Numbered from the stretch's first letter, positions 1 through 13,257 are shown. The stretch is 64,000 bases of DNA from Cadophora sp. MPI-SDFR-AT-0126 (GCA_020747065.1 JAGMVK010000006.1:62001-126000); one strand, 5' to 3'. A program made the numbers and translations. Notes: generated from the letters alone by a model not told the origin.

Positions 1-655
1 TCCGTGTGCCTTATAGGTATAGACAAGTACAATACTATATACTATTAAGGATAGGTAGGAAGGGGAGAGGCTCAGAGCTATGGAGAGGGACCGCTAGCTC
101 TACGAGTATCGCCTTCGGCCGGGGGCGAACGACCTAGGTAGCGTTGAAGATAGGCTACTATATTACTAGCGGTAGCTTATAGTCTCAGTTAAGACGTAAG
201 TGGTTCTTGAGTTCGCGAGACAGTATAGCGGAGTTATGCTTAGTGCAGAAGAGGGTACCGAACTCGGGAAGATAAACAATACCCTCTCTAAGGGACTGCG
301 ACCGGAAAGTCATAGCATCCCAGGACATGACTCTGTGAGATGTGTATGCGTTTGAAAGGTCTACTAGAGACGCGTCGCGTCCGACAGTACGTTAATGAAG
401 ACATGAGCCGCGTGCGCGGGCGTGGGCCGAGGCGCTAGTATAGTCTTACTAGGTGACTGGGGAAGATTAGCATAGCGGATAGCGAAGCTAATCGCGTTTG
501 CAATTGAGTGGAGGTTTAATATTACTCATATGTAGGAGAGCTGTTCCGGGTTAGAGCGCAATTACCTTAGTGGGAATGACTACGGCAGCCCATTGTAGGT
601 CGAAGTACAATTTGGCGGAATTTGGTATCCTCGAAGGGCAATAATAAACCCCTCC
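1..655. other. GC-balanced noncoding island
   Basis: This stretch is clearly less AT-rich than most of the window and keeps CpG-containing words such as cgcgtcgcg, so it seems to have escaped RIP. No frame stays open for a convincing length, no splice-like layout is seen, and I recognise no protein, tRNA or transposon end. It may be a relic of unique sequence or the edge of an element lying outside the window. Confidence 0.5.
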
Positions 656-688
656 CCTTGAACCCTTCACCAATCCCAACCCCCACAA

Positions 689-698
689 AAATAAATAA

Positions 699-765
<67 letters not shown>

Positions 766-768
766 ATA
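689..768. repeat. (TAAA)n microsatellite, about 20 copies
   Basis: A nearly pure tetranucleotide array follows the GC-balanced island. On the minus strand it reads as a periodic Ile-Tyr-Leu-Phe peptide inside an open frame from 790 down to 551. That frame is a translation artefact of the repeat and not a gene. Confidence 0.95.
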
Positions 769-1132
769 CCCCTATTCTATCTTCCTCCATCTTTTCCCTT
801 TTAAACTTATCTTTATCCTATTTTATTTTAAAATAATCTTAACCTTTTTCTTTTAATCTCCTAACCTTATTCTAATAACTCTTTTTCCTAATAAAAACCC
901 TACTTTCTAACTCCTTTTATACCTTTTTTTTAACTTCTACCCCTCTTCTCTACCCCTTTACTTAAACCCTTCTTCTTCTTCTTCCCAACCTTTTATATCT
1001 CCTCCTCTCTCCTCTATCTTTTTCTTTTAAATTTCTTTTTAACTCTTCTTCTAATTCCTTTTACTTTTTACTATCTCTTTTTTACTTTTTATTACTCTCT
1101 TTAAACTACTTACTCCTTCTACTTCTCTTTTC

Positions 1133-1220
1133 TTCCTTTTCTCCTTTTCTCCTTTTCTCCTTTTCTCCTTTTCTCCTTTTCTCCTTTTCTTCTTTTCTCC
1201 TTTTCTTCTTTTCTCCTTTT
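1133..1220. repeat. 8-bp (CTCCTTTT)n tandem array
   Basis: About eleven copies of an 8-bp unit ctcctttt lie head to tail, the last ones alternating with cttctttt. The array sits inside the G-depleted tract and probably grew from it by slippage. The unit is too short and there are no spacers, so this is not a CRISPR array. Confidence 0.9.
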
Positions 1221-2739
1221 AAAACTCTACTTACACCCTTTCTTAACTTACTCTTTCTTCCCCCTATCTTCCTTCTTTAAACCCTCCTAACTTCTCTTCC
1301 TCCTTTATACTATACCCTACTCTCTCTCCGCTACTACCTCCCTTCCCTAACTCTAACTCTCTTTCTTTCTTGCTTTTCTAATTCTATCCTCCCTCTTTAA
1401 ACTTTCTTTAAATAATAACCCTACTAACCTTAACTCTAAATTTTTATTCCTTTTTTAATTATTAATTACTTTTATTATAATCTCTATTATAATTATTATT
1501 CCTTTCTTAATTACTTTTTCTTTTTAATCTTTCTTATTACTCCCCTATTTCTAAATTCTTATTTATTTTACCCTAAACTCTATTTTTATTTTTCTATATA
1601 CTTCTCTTTTCTTAATAATTTCCTCTTTTCAACTACTTTTTCCTCTTTTTTTCTTTTTTTCTTTTATATTCCAATTTACTTTCTATTAAAACATTTTACT
1701 TTCTTTACTTTATTACTACTTCTTAAAAACTCCCCTCTTTCTTACTCTTCTTAATTACTCTACTTTTACCCCTAACTTCTACTCTTTTTCTAACTCTAAT
1801 TTTACCTTCCTTTCTTCTTCAACCTTTCTTCCCAAAAAAACAACCCTCTTTTTCTCCTTCTTCTTCTTTAACCTCTTTTATTTTTAAAAATATCCCTATT
1901 TTCTTATACTTATATTCTACTATCCTCACTCACTTACTCACTTACCTACTTATTATTATATAACTTTTTTCTGCACCTCCCTTCCCCTTACTTTACTTAA
2001 CCTTACCTTTATTTATCTATTCTTTCTTTCTTTCATTCACTCTTCTTTTACCCCTTTTTATTTATTTATTTAATTTTAATTCCTTTATCTCTTACCCTTA
2101 AATCTTAATTATAACTCCCTTTTATCCTCTTACTTTTAACTATCTTACTTCTCTTTTACTTTATATCTCTCCTTATATTCCTCTTCTAAAATAGCCCTTT
2201 CTTTCTTATTTACTCTTTTCTTTTAAATCCTACCTCTTTCTTTTTTACCCTTACTATTTCCTCCTTTCTTATTATTCTTAATTATTTATTCTTTATACCT
2301 TTCTTTTATAACTTACCTTAATCCTTTATCTTATACTCTCCTTTTTTAACCTATCCTTTCTTTTCTAACTCATATTCCTCTTTTATAACTTATCTTTCTT
2401 CTTTAATCTATTAACTCTCTTTTCTAATCTACTCCTCTTTTTCCAATTGCTCTCCTTCTTCCCTATAGGGTCACAATTAGCGCTTCGCGCTTATAGGTTC
2501 GAGTTAGTTCTTATAATCTTAACCCTATTTTAAATAATAATAGCAGCTTAGTATTAGGATCTAATACTATTTATATATACTCTATCCCTTCTACTGATGA
2601 GCTTAATGCTATTATATATATAATATATCGATTAATATTAGGCCCTAATACCCTATGTTCTATACTATAGCTGGATAAGACTAAGCTTTATAAACCCTAA
2701 CTTTTTAATAATATCTAATATTCTTACAAACGAGTTCTA

Positions 2740-4720
2740 TATTCTACTAATCCCCCTGTTCTTATTTACTAACATGTAAAATACTCGTATAATCCGCGCT
2801 ACTTTAATCCCCTCCTACTAAATCCCCTAACGGAACTACTTATACACTTCCGCTTGCTTGGTTCATACTACTTCATCTCTTTCTATCTAATTCCCAAATA
2901 TTACCTATTCTTTGTTATATTTATTTATTAATATTGTTATGATTGCGAGAACTAATATCCTAAAATATTGATATCATTGCCCTAGCTTCTCCTTCCCTCC
3001 CACTTCTATACTAATATACTATTGCTAATATATTGCTTATAGAACCCTATATAATGAATAACTTCCCCTACCCCTAAAACCACCTAATGCTGCAATATAC
3101 TATTGTATAATAGTAACCTAGTTAATGATCTTAACTGTGTTATGCTACTAATAATCCAATATCTGGTGTATCTTACCCCTGAAATCCCCGGCTAAATAAT
3201 ACGCTAGGTATATTTAATACTACTTCTCTAACTATTTCTCTAAATAGTCTAACCTCGATTATACTGTCCTATTATACTAACATGTAATCTAGTACTAGAA
3301 TAGACTATTACTCTTGTCACCGCTTTAGTTATTATTAGTAGTCCTAGTTATAGTACTAGGTTCTGGTAATTCTAAACTATTATTAATACCTTCTGATCTT
3401 TTTTTAATTATCTAATCAAAAATAGGGGAACTGCTAGGCAATACTACATTATCGTTCTAGCTATTAGGCTCTATCTTACTATTATTTTAACTACTTTTTA
3501 TTACTACTTTACTATCCTTAAACTACGATATCCTCTTTTATCGCTTTATACTCCTTTATTCCCTTCCCCTAAACCCCGGATTAGAATCCTAATACCTGCT
3601 ATTCTTAGAATTGATACCTACTATCCTACTATCCTTAAATTTAGACTGCATTTTTCGCTTCCGCTTCTTAGCCCTCTACTTCCGACTAGAACTGCTATTT
3701 ATACAATTAATGAGCCTAATAACTTCTCCTTTATCATTATCTGCAACCTTACTACTTTAAACCCCGTTATTACTCTTACTAATCTTAATCTTGCTTAATC
3801 CTTCTCCTTTGTAATTATCTATTACCTTATTACTTTTCTTATAATTCCTATTATTACTCCTATTGACCTTAATCTTGCTTAAATCTCCTTCGCTATTCTC
3901 TACTATATCCTTATTACTCTTTTTGTAATCTTCATCCTAATTGTTATTAAACGCATTAAACACCTTTTCTTTATTATTAATTACCTTTTCCTTAACCTAA
4001 TTATTAACAATGACTTTAATACTATTATTAACGACTTTTTTAACAACCTTATTCCCTACTTCTTCTTTTTCCTTATCCCTGGCTTTACCTACGCTAACTT
4101 CCTTAACCTTATTATTTCCTATATTTGTACTAGCATTAATAATACCCTTATTATCTCTCAAACCTAATCTACTTGTACTCTCTTTCTTCTCTTTAATTCT
4201 AGTATTCATATGATTATCCTCTCTCTTATTCTTATCTATTACCTAATACTATTATTAATGATCTTAAAACTATAACTGCAATTAGGCCGCTTTAAATAAT
4301 TTATTATCGCTTACCCTTTACTACTTATACTCCTTGTTCCTATATACCTTCATGCGTTTCCGGTTACTGGATTTGAATGGGTATATTCGGCATTAGTACC
4401 CATTAATCACTAAAATAATTAGCTATAGTCTGGACCTGTCCTCAGGTAACTAGATCATCGAAAAATCATAATCCCAACTAAATCCCTTGATATACTTCTG
4501 CACTCGTTCGCGGTCATATAACAGGGTCTTATATTAGACACGTAAATGCTTACTAAACGCGCGTGACTAGACGATCTTACGGCACTTATTATATAGGTAA
4601 ATAAATACTTAAAACGCGACATTCACTTGGATTAAATCTTCTAATTTGGGCGGAATATTTATAGGGCACTAATTATTCATATTAAATACGTTATGTAAAG
4701 TAGAACTCTTAGTATTAGGC
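2740..4720 (-). pseudogene. RIP-degraded coding tract, family unknown
   Basis: On the minus strand a readable frame runs through most of this tract, with interruptions that are nearly all TAA or TAG where Gln would fit. The upstream part (about 4700-4340) reads with globular character, for example LLYDRERVQKYIKGFSWDYD and CRIYPFKSSNRKRMKVY. It is followed by a long Lys/Asn/Glu-rich hydrophilic segment (4340-3600), where 70 codons at 4209-3997 have no stop, and then a tail with EKQLEKQYQIYLAYYLAGDF near 3230. I do not recognise the family. Length and context suggest a transposon protein. About 80 bp at 4631-4710 recurs in diverged form at 8022-8100. The strand choice rests on the minus frame making better protein. 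Confidence 0.4.
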
Positions 4721-5079
4721 CCTGATACTGTTCGTGTTCACGCTTGCTACCTGCTCTTACGTGACCCTGGCAATAGTATTAGGCCCTAATATTCGCCTAC
4801 GACTGCCATTTACCCCTACTAATTTATTATTATACAATTAGTAGTAATATAAAAACTTCCCTATATCTCATGCTATTACCCTTAACTTTTGGATACTATA
4901 ACTAAGCCTATAAAACTGTATAAGATCCTTTGACTTATAGTTGTAAATGCCCTTATATTATTTACTATAAAAACTTATATAATAAAGAGTTTAAATTTCC
5001 TTAAAGCTAAAAGAAATTATAATTATATGACTATAGTATATCAGCTGCTATTATATATTAAACAGATCTATATTATACT

Positions 5080-6230
5080 GCATTTCCAAAGCCTACTATT
5101 TTGTCTTTACTTTATATCGCACTTGCTAATGATACTGTGCTCGCCCTTAATGCCGTACCCTATACCGCTAAGCGTATGACTTCCTCTGCTCTTAAGCGCG
5201 AGTATCGATTATTACTTAATTATAAAGGAATTTATACTACTAGTCTAGTCATATGTACTGCCCTAGCTGACTAATACAAGTAAGCTAATTATCAGGACTA
5301 GGATTTTCCAAGTTAGTTGGTTTTTAAGGCTTTAACTTAGGCTAATAAAGATATTCTTTCAGAGTTCTGCGGATATTTAGGGGAATCTTACTAAGACGAT
5401 TTATTAAAATAGTAGTTTATAAGCTACGAATCTTTAAGAGGCTCTAGATCCCTAGGGAGTCTATATTAAATAGCGGTGTATGACTCGTAACGTGAATTTG
5501 CAACTATTGTAAGTATATCTAATATAAATTAGTTATCAGTAATTCAAACGCCTTGTAAGTGTAATAGATGTTATATTCCTAGTTCAGTATAACCTAGTTG
5601 TCTCGATAGATAATGCGAATATATATAATATTAGCTAAGCATTAGCTAAGTATAATAGCCTAGGTATCTTACTAGCCTAGGCCGTTAGTAAAAAATCGTA
5701 TAAGAGTCTATAAATCCGGGAAGTTGAGGGCTTTCCTAATTATAAGTCAAGTATTAAGTAGCCGGTGGCAAAAATACTGGCTGCGCCTCTAAAGTCGCTT
5801 ATATAAGATAAGACGTTTACTACTAAAGTTAAACTCGCTCTTCTATCTAAGGTAAGCTTCGCGAAAAGCTGACGAGACATAGGCTACGAGTGTATAGCAA
5901 GTACTTAGATAGCTTAAAAGTAATATATATAAGCCGGCGTAGTAGATAATTCGACTAATAATCTCTAAAGGCGCTTGAGTTATGCGTGTGTAGAAAGAAG
6001 TAAATGTTAGTGATAATATTAAAGCTATAGTAAATTAGCGTTGTATGGAAAAATAAAGAAATTGCATTATAGAGATAAGGGAGTGAGTATATATTAATAA
6101 GTATAGTTACACTGAATTTTTTTGCTTTTAAGTTATTAACTAATTATTAGTAAGGAAGATATTTATTAAAAAGCGTGAAAGCTTATACTAGAATTGTATA
6201 AGAATATTTATATTAATAGATTATAGAGTT
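5080..6230 (+). pseudogene. Degenerate plus-strand coding tract, unrecognised
   Basis: The + strand reads as protein-like sequence in at least two frames. The first half (about 5100-5420) includes AKRMTSSALKREYRLLLNYK and ANKDILSEFCGYLGESY. The second half (about 5730-6100) is Arg/Gln/Leu-rich with helical character, for example SSRWQKYWLRL. Most stops are TAA/TAG, and there is at least one frame change between the halves. No catalytic motif or known family is recognised. It lies between two minus-strand tracts, so it is probably a separate transposon remnant. Confidence 0.25.
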
Positions 6231-7600
6231 CTTTAAATAAACTCCTAACCTTAACCTCTAAATCCTAATACTCTAGATTATGATTCCTAAAACTATTAAG
6301 GGCTAGGTTAAATTCCTAATATACTAGAATTACTACTTATATTATTCTACTAATCCTATAGTATACGCTTCGGATATCTCTACTAAACTGACTTTAGAAT
6401 ACCTATCTAACGGCATTTGTTTTATTTAATTAGCTGCTTACTAGCTTATTTTTCCAACAAGAGTACCTCCTTTATATAGACGAATAATATATTACTAATC
6501 ATAGCCTAAGTACAAAGCACCTTATACGAATACTACATAGCTAGAAAGCTAAGCAGGTCCTAAATATACTAAAAAGACAAATTCAATAAAACCACTTCGC
6601 TATCCTGCGAACTATGCTATATAAAGACTCCTTTAGTATATGCATATAAGTATTTAAATCAGTAGCTATGTAAAGAAATACCTAATTACTATAAGCTAGA
6701 CACGTCTTAATACCTATAGACCTAATATTACAGAGAGGCTTAGAAAAGTATACCTCTTTATAGTTTAAATATAGTATAGTATTAAGATATAGAGATCCTA
6801 ATTATTACTTAGATATACTATTATAGTATTATAATTCAATTATTATATAGAGATATTATCGTAAATCCAAATATCTTTATCTTACTCTAAAATCTGTATA
6901 ATTTATTAATTTCCTTACATATGCAAAGGACTTGGCCTATAAACTAATTAATCCTAATAAAATACCTATAGAACCTTTATATAAACTAATTAGATTATAC
7001 TAAAGAGATTGCGAGTACCCTTATTCTATACTATTAACTACACTGGATTATTTACTTTTCAATTATTCCTTAAGTCCGTAATTACTTCTCGGATATGTCG
7101 CTACCCCCTTGCAAGAGAGCAAGATTTAGTTGAATAAAGGAATTCCATTGAGTATGAATCTAGGGATTACGATAGATATTATGAATTAGATTTTAGTAAT
7201 TATGGTAATGAATAACTAGTTGTAATACTAAAGAGGATATTTCTTATACATCTTACAATTATGCTCTTCTAATATAGATAAGTAGAGTGCTAAGACTAAA
7301 CTTATACTGCTCGAGTACTATCATATAATAATAGTAAAAAATCAATTGCTACCTATTTATTTTCTTATGAAGCTACATATCCTACATTACCTTTTAAGTA
7401 AGACTACGCTCCTGTGCGTTTAGCTGCAAGTTGTGTTATACTTATATAAAGAAGACTACCACTATCTAATGGGGTATTCTACTAGCAGATGACTACCTAA
7501 TCAAGTAGGTAAAAATATAATTTAAGTTAACAAAGACAAGTAAGAGTTAAGAGTACTTAGATAAGGTAGTCTTGGCGGTAATATAACATCCAAGAATATC
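6231..7600. other. AT-rich RIP-like sequence, nothing recognised
   Basis: Frequent TAA/TAG in every frame, TA-dinucleotide richness and little CpG. No frame on either strand gave a peptide I could assign, and I found no direct or inverted terminal repeats. Probably the decayed interior of a transposon. Confidence 0.5.
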
Positions 7601-8720
7601 TGAGACTAACTTAGCACCTGACTAAGGGTCCGTAGGGTAGACGAGAAATCAGATATTAATTTACTATATTAATACCCTATATAATATAATAACTGTTATT
7701 ATACAAGTAAGACTATACTCTTAAGTAATACATATAATATTATTAAGAATCTATTTTTAAGGCAAATAAAACTAAGTATAATGATTATTAATAAATAATA
7801 TTCAATTGTTCTATATAGAATCCGAGAAAATTTTCTAATAGTACTAAAAAAGCTTAAACTGGATTAGAGCAGCTACTATAACCCTAGCTTCCTAAATTGC
7901 CTTACTTCTACTAAAGCTTGTTTTTCTACTATAGTAGGTAAGAAAGTCGTTAATAAGCTTAAATCTCTGCTAAAAGTACTCAATTAATTACTTAATTGCG
8001 TTAATATAACATTTACTAAGGTCAAATCTTCTAATTTAGGCAAGATTTTATGGGGTACTAGTGGTTCATATTGAATATACTATATGGAGTGGAACTCTTA
8101 TACCCTATGTAAAAGTAATATCTAAAGTAGTAGTATCATACTCATATATACTAGCTAGTATAGTAACTGCTTTCCTAATCTATATCCCAATAGATATTGA
8201 ACTTACTTGGACTAAGTAAAGTAATGAAAGAGTTAATAGCTAATTAAACTACTCTTTCTAAAATCGTATTAAATGGATTTTTATATGTATAGCACTAGAT
8301 ATCCTAATATTATATATTAAATCCAAGTGTAAAGTATGTCTTGTAACCTTACTCTAGTTCTGTAATAATTAGTCCTTAATACCTACCTCTCGTTACCTAA
8401 CGGTATAAAAACGCTACTACTATTAATTATTATAGCTGTAAAGCTTTCATCCCACTCATTGCCTTAATGTCTTCTACTATTGGATTTTCGGGTAAAAGCA
8501 GCTATAATAGCCCTGCAAGTTTTAGAAGACTAAGACTAATGATTATTACGCTTATTAACCTTAACCTCTGGTCTAGGATTATTATTACTAAGATTTGAAC
8601 TATTATCTTAGATATTATTATCAGTATACTTATAATTAAATCCACTCATCAGATTTTTTAGTTTATTTAAGCTTTGATTTTTAATCTACTTTAATATCTT
8701 TAGCTTTAGTAGTTGTGTTT
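7600..8720 (-). pseudogene. Degenerate minus-strand coding tract, partly repeated at 4.6 kb
   Basis: Between about 8720 and 8380 the minus strand reads in one frame as a Gln/Lys-rich segment followed by CRAIIAAFTRKSNSRRH and SVFIPLGNER. Between 8100 and 7900 it reads PKLEDLTLVNVILTQLSN and SLLTTFLPTIVEKQALVEVR. The word PKLEDL and its DNA surroundings (8022-8100) match the tract at 4631-4710, so two diverged copies of one coding element seem to be present. The product is not recognised. All observed stops are compatible with mutated Gln or Trp codons. Confidence 0.35.
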
Positions 8721-10999
8721 ACTTTCACACGAGGATAAATCCTTTTACCCTAATACTTCTTTTCCTAATTACCTAAAACTCTTTGGTTTTTTCTTGTTTA
8801 TGTACCTTGAGTTCTTAAGTACTATATACACTAATAAGTTAGGAAATATCCTATATATTTTAATACTGATTATTACTAAATATTTACTATCATGTATTTT
8901 ATAAAATACTATAAAGGATAATAGGGTAGGAGCGGAAAAAAAGCTCTACTTTCTCAGGATCGGCATATATAGCCGAAAACTACATTATCTATTCCTTTAG
9001 ATCTTAATTATAGTTAGTCTTTGTTAATATAATAAAGGTGGAATATAATAGATACGGGAGAACCTAATGTATTAGATAAATAAAGTAAAAGAACTCATCT
9101 AACTACTTATCTGCGCGTTTATATCCTAGACATTACTTAATTAATTCGAAGTTCTTTTATAGGATGACTTAGTATAACTTATTACCTTAGCTATAGCGTT
9201 CCTAGCTATCTTCCTAGAGAAATAAGAAATCGAGAAGATTAGTCACTCTCTTAAATCGTATTTTATTTCTAGTTATAAAATAAGGTGGATTAATAATCTC
9301 GTTAATAGAAAATATCTGCTTTATACAGCTCTAATAAAATTAGATGTTTCTCTTTTACTTGATTGCATTGAATATTAATTTAGAAGATTACTTATAGGAT
9401 TTAAGCATAGCCTTTCATATATCTATATTAAACTGTTTAAAGTTTAATACGTGGAGATATTTAAGTCACTTGCCTAGAAGGGCTCTACTGTACTGTATAT
9501 TATATTGATTATACTAAGACTTAGCCTAATTAAACTGAACATAGATATTTCGGAAATCTTTAATTACTCGCCACTGTTATCTATACTTCTTATATATTAA
9601 TATATTCTCTACTAGAATATTCTCTCTATATAGTGGTGCGAATCGCTATATTACTTAATTGATCTTTGGCAAGAATCAGCTAAGTCCATATTATTTAATA
9701 GTCTATTGTATCCCTAGACCTTCTTTTATAATCGGCTTTTTATTATAAAGATTCTTTTAGTAATCTTGGTATAGGAATAATTTACACTAGATCAGGTTAT
9801 TACTATAGTAAAACCGAAGTGCCCTTAACGTAATTACTATAATAATTATTTCTAGTAGTAAATATATTATAACTATATGAGTAAGAATATACTTAAAGAG
9901 AAAATAGTACTTGTTAATCTAAGTATAGAGAAAGCTAAGAAGCTCTTTTATAGGGATAATATAATAAAAGAGTAAAGATAAGGCAGTATTAATCTCGTTA
10001 TTATATAGATCCTATTAGTACTACTACTAGGTAATCTCCTCTATTATTGTTAGGAAGATACAGTATTCTTCTTAAATGCTATACAACTTTCATTAGTTAT
10101 TAACCAGATTAGTATAAGCGCGTTTCTTGCTATAGAGATAGCTAAACTTACAAATACCTTTTAAAAAAGTAATGCCTTTACCCTCTTACTAAAGTAATTG
10201 AATATATCTAAAATCTAAGACTAAATTCTTAAGGGACTTATTATTAAAGATATATACTTTTAATATATTAAATAAAGTCTTAATTAAGATATAGAAGTAA
10301 GAGTATATTAATCTATCTTAGCTTTCTTTCTCCTGCGGTATTATAAAGAAGGTCTAGTCTATTATATTTTGTATAGTTGCTTAAGGATATGTTATATATT
10401 TAGGATTCCCCTTAGCTGCACTTCTATTAGCGTTAAGAATAGTCCGTGTTTTTATATACGTATTTAAGTAATACTTCCTTTATAAGAATACCTCTGCCTT
10501 ATAATTTTCTGGGATATGATTATATAGTAGAGCACTATCTTCTGAAGTAGTCTACTTCGTAAGATCAATAAATGCGTAATCTTTATTATAGAACTATGAA
10601 TCAGTTACCTAAGACTAGAAATATTCCTAGCCTTCATAAGTTATAGTTAGATTACTAGTTATATCTATAGACTCTAGTTTAGTGTTTTTTGTATATATAA
10701 AAAGAGTGGCCCTCTAGAATCGATAATAGCTAAGGTTCTTAGTAATAGTCTTAAGTATGAAGCTCTAAAGAGTATCGAGGTACTAAGGTTATAAAGCGTA
10801 CTTTAAAAGCTATTCTTATGAAGAATCTTTCTAAGCGAGGCTCTTTACAAATAATGCAATTAAGTCTATATTAGTAATACAAGCGGTAGCTAGGTAATGT
10901 TACAGAATATTAGAGGATCGAATAATCTTGTAAATAGCGAGACTCAGGATTACATTATATAATAATTCTTGGTCCTACTTATTAAGATATATTAAATAC
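8721..10999. other. AT-rich RIP-like sequence, nothing recognised
   Basis: No frame on either strand gives an assignable protein. An open frame at 8713-8904 (+) begins inside a better minus-strand reading and looks like its shadow. The region is dense in TAG, CTA and TAT words, like RIP-mutated transposon sequence elsewhere in the window. Confidence 0.45.
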
Positions 11000-12760
11000 T
11001 TATAATTACTCTTAGTATAAAGCGTAAGAAAAAAGATAAAGATAAGAAGTCCTTTTATACTAATCACAGAGCTAAAGCAGGAATAAGGGATCTTGTGAAG
11101 AGAGGTATATTTCTAACTTAATACCTTACGCTTATTATATAAAGGGACTTTTAAGCTAAAGTAAATATCTGCACTAAGATTAAGAAAAGGATATACCTTA
11201 GAAAACTAATTAATCCCCTAATAAGCAACGGCCAAACTAATCGGGAAGTAGTAAGTGCTATTAATATTAAATAATACCTTAGTACAACGGTTTTTTCTAT
11301 TAGTAATATAATATTGCAATAAGTACAGATTTATGGGTAGCTTTTTATCACGAGTTTTAATATTTTTAGGGGCAGCTAATATACTGGTGCCTTTAAAGAC
11401 TACTTGGCAGTCTAGACTACTAAAGTCTATTAACTTCATTAATTTAGTATTATTAAGGATATCTAAAAGGAGTATATCTTAGTGATATTCACGTAGGATA
11501 TTACTGATCTATTAAAGAGACAAGCACTTGGAATAGATATCGGAATATTCATAGTACTCTTGATACAATTAATCTGTCTTATAGTGCTACTCGTGTATAT
11601 ACCCTTGAAACTTTCGAAGCTGCTTGGCTAATTTAAAGGCAGTTCGCTTAATAGGGACTGGAGATGCTATTATATTTAGGAAGGCTTTTAGTACTAAGGA
11701 AGCTATTATATATTAAGGAACTATTAGTACTAAGGTAGAAGCTAAGATAAGTATAAAGCTAGCAAAATCTACTATTATCTGAATTACTGATTAAGCAGGT
11801 AAAGATAGTGTAAAACTTTTAATTTAATGGAAGAGTGAAGGCGAAGTATTGCTAAGAGGCCTCTTTAAGGCTAGGGGGGAAGATATGCTATTTATAAGTA
11901 ATATTACTAAAGACTTTATTTATGATAAAAGATTATTCTTTTAAACAGGGAATAAAGTACTTCGTTTGCTAGTGCTTTCTTTGCTGATTTTGTTTGATAA
12001 TAGCAAAGGAGTTAACTTGTACTAAGTTAGTGTTTGTAATAGTACTATGTTTTTTAGAGATCTTTGAATACTTTGCTGGTCTATTAGATATATTTGATAT
12101 AGTAATACTATTATTGTCCTATATCATAATTGACTTATTTATAAAAGCAATTTGTGAAGAGTAAGAATGCTATGGCTTCTTATTATAGGCTCCCTTCCCT
12201 TTGCCCGCTGTATTTAAATCCTCTATTAATTGCTTTCCTAGTAATCCTGATTTTCTACTAGTTCTGGCCTTCTTAGTTATATTAGCTAATCGTAATCTAA
12301 TTAAAATTTCTATAATCTTTACCTTATATTTATCTCTCTGAAGATTCGCCTCTTATTTATCTATTTGGATCTGCTTGATTTGCGTAATAACTTTAGTATC
12401 TTTATTAATTAAAGGTAATTGAGTCAATAGTAGGGAAATCAGTTGCAGGTTTTGTGGAATATTACTCGATTAAATATTACTATCTATAGGTATTTAAATA
12501 TCAGAACTTGTTCAAAGTCCGTTAGGAGGAGTATTAGTCGGTATATCTGGGTAAGGGGGCTTGTAGGTAATAAAAGAAGCTGGACTAATAATTTAATGTA
12601 ACGCCTGCTGCGATTAATAATACGAACATAGCTTACTCGCTCTCGCAGCCTCTACTGCATCTAGATCGGTTAAGTGCTTTCTAGGCCTACTGCTATGTTT
12701 TTTTGGAGATTGATTTAGAGCTATTGAAATAAGGATAAAGAAGAAAGTAATTCTTTGAGT
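11000..12760 (-). pseudogene. Degenerate minus-strand coding tract with disordered N-terminus
   Basis: The upstream part (about 12760-12130) reads as one frame: a basic start (KKHSSRPRKHLTDLDAVEA), a Pro/Asn/Ser-rich linker (YKPPYPDIPTNTPPNG), then a charged helical stretch (QRDKYKVKIIEILIRLRLAN) and a Gly/Lys-rich end. The downstream part includes 73 uninterrupted codons at 11439-11218, with SLDCQVVFKGTSILAAPKN, and continues past a TAG. The frame changes at least once between the parts. The order of disordered N-terminus, helix and globular part would suit a transposon capsid-like or transposase protein, but no family is recognised. Confidence 0.35.
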
Positions 12761-13203
12761 ACTTATATAAGACTAGAAAATAATCTTGATTCAGTTAGCG
12801 CTATTCCCCTGCCTACTATACAAATTAAATGGGTCTATAACTTAACTAATTCCACTATTAAAGCTCAGATAATTATATTTAATTATATATTTCTTATAAT
12901 AATATTTAAGGTTATCTGATCTTTTTATTATATCTACAATTGATTGTGTTAGGCATAGGTGAAGTAGGACTAGAAAATAATCTTAATTAGGAAGGCGGTG
13001 ACCTACCGGCAGTACTAGGCTTTTTACTAAATCAAGAGGCGCAGTACTACAATACCTACCTTTGATCAATTATATATTCCACTATAATGCTTATACTATG
13101 ATATAAATAAGTATAGTATTACTTTTAAGTAATTTTAGATAGAAAATATACCTTAAATCCTAAATCCTATCCTAACTCTTACCCTATATTTCCCTTTTAT
13201 ATC

Positions 13204-13239
13204 ACCCTATCTATTACCCTATCTATCACCCTATCTATT
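13204..13239. repeat. 12-bp ACCCTATCTATY tandem triplet
   Basis: Three head-to-tail copies of accctatctat(t/c). CCCTA words also occur just before (cttaccctat). This is the complement-strand sense of the TTAGGG words that begin about 80 bp later. Confidence 0.8.
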
Positions 13240-13257
13240 AATTACAACTATACCTGC

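Larger units (their letters stand above)
661..2466. repeat. 1.8-kb low-complexity tract nearly devoid of G
   Basis: Reading base by base, the + strand has only five G residues here: one in ctccgct near 1330, one in cttgctt near 1371, one in ctgcacc near 1972, one in atagccc near 2194 and one in attgctc near 2449. The stretch 661-1329 has none. The rest is T, C and A in pyrimidine-rich runs such as cttctt and ctcctttt. The minus strand is therefore purine-rich and almost C-free. RIP alone does not explain this, because it would deplete C on both strands. It ends sharply at the palindrome CCCTATAGGG (2461-2470). No gene is seen. Confidence 0.85.

Noticed and set aside
551..790. Open minus-strand frame of 79 codons with Ile-Tyr-Leu-Phe repeats
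   Set aside because: It is the translation of the (TAAA)n microsatellite and has no other support.
1133..1220. CRISPR array
   Set aside because: An 8-bp unit without spacers in a fungal low-complexity tract is a simple repeat.
4010..4213. Plus-strand Leu/Ser/Thr-rich frame
   Set aside because: It lies exactly opposite the Lys/Asn/Glu-rich minus frame of the unrecognised relic. Its hydrophobic look follows from complementarity.
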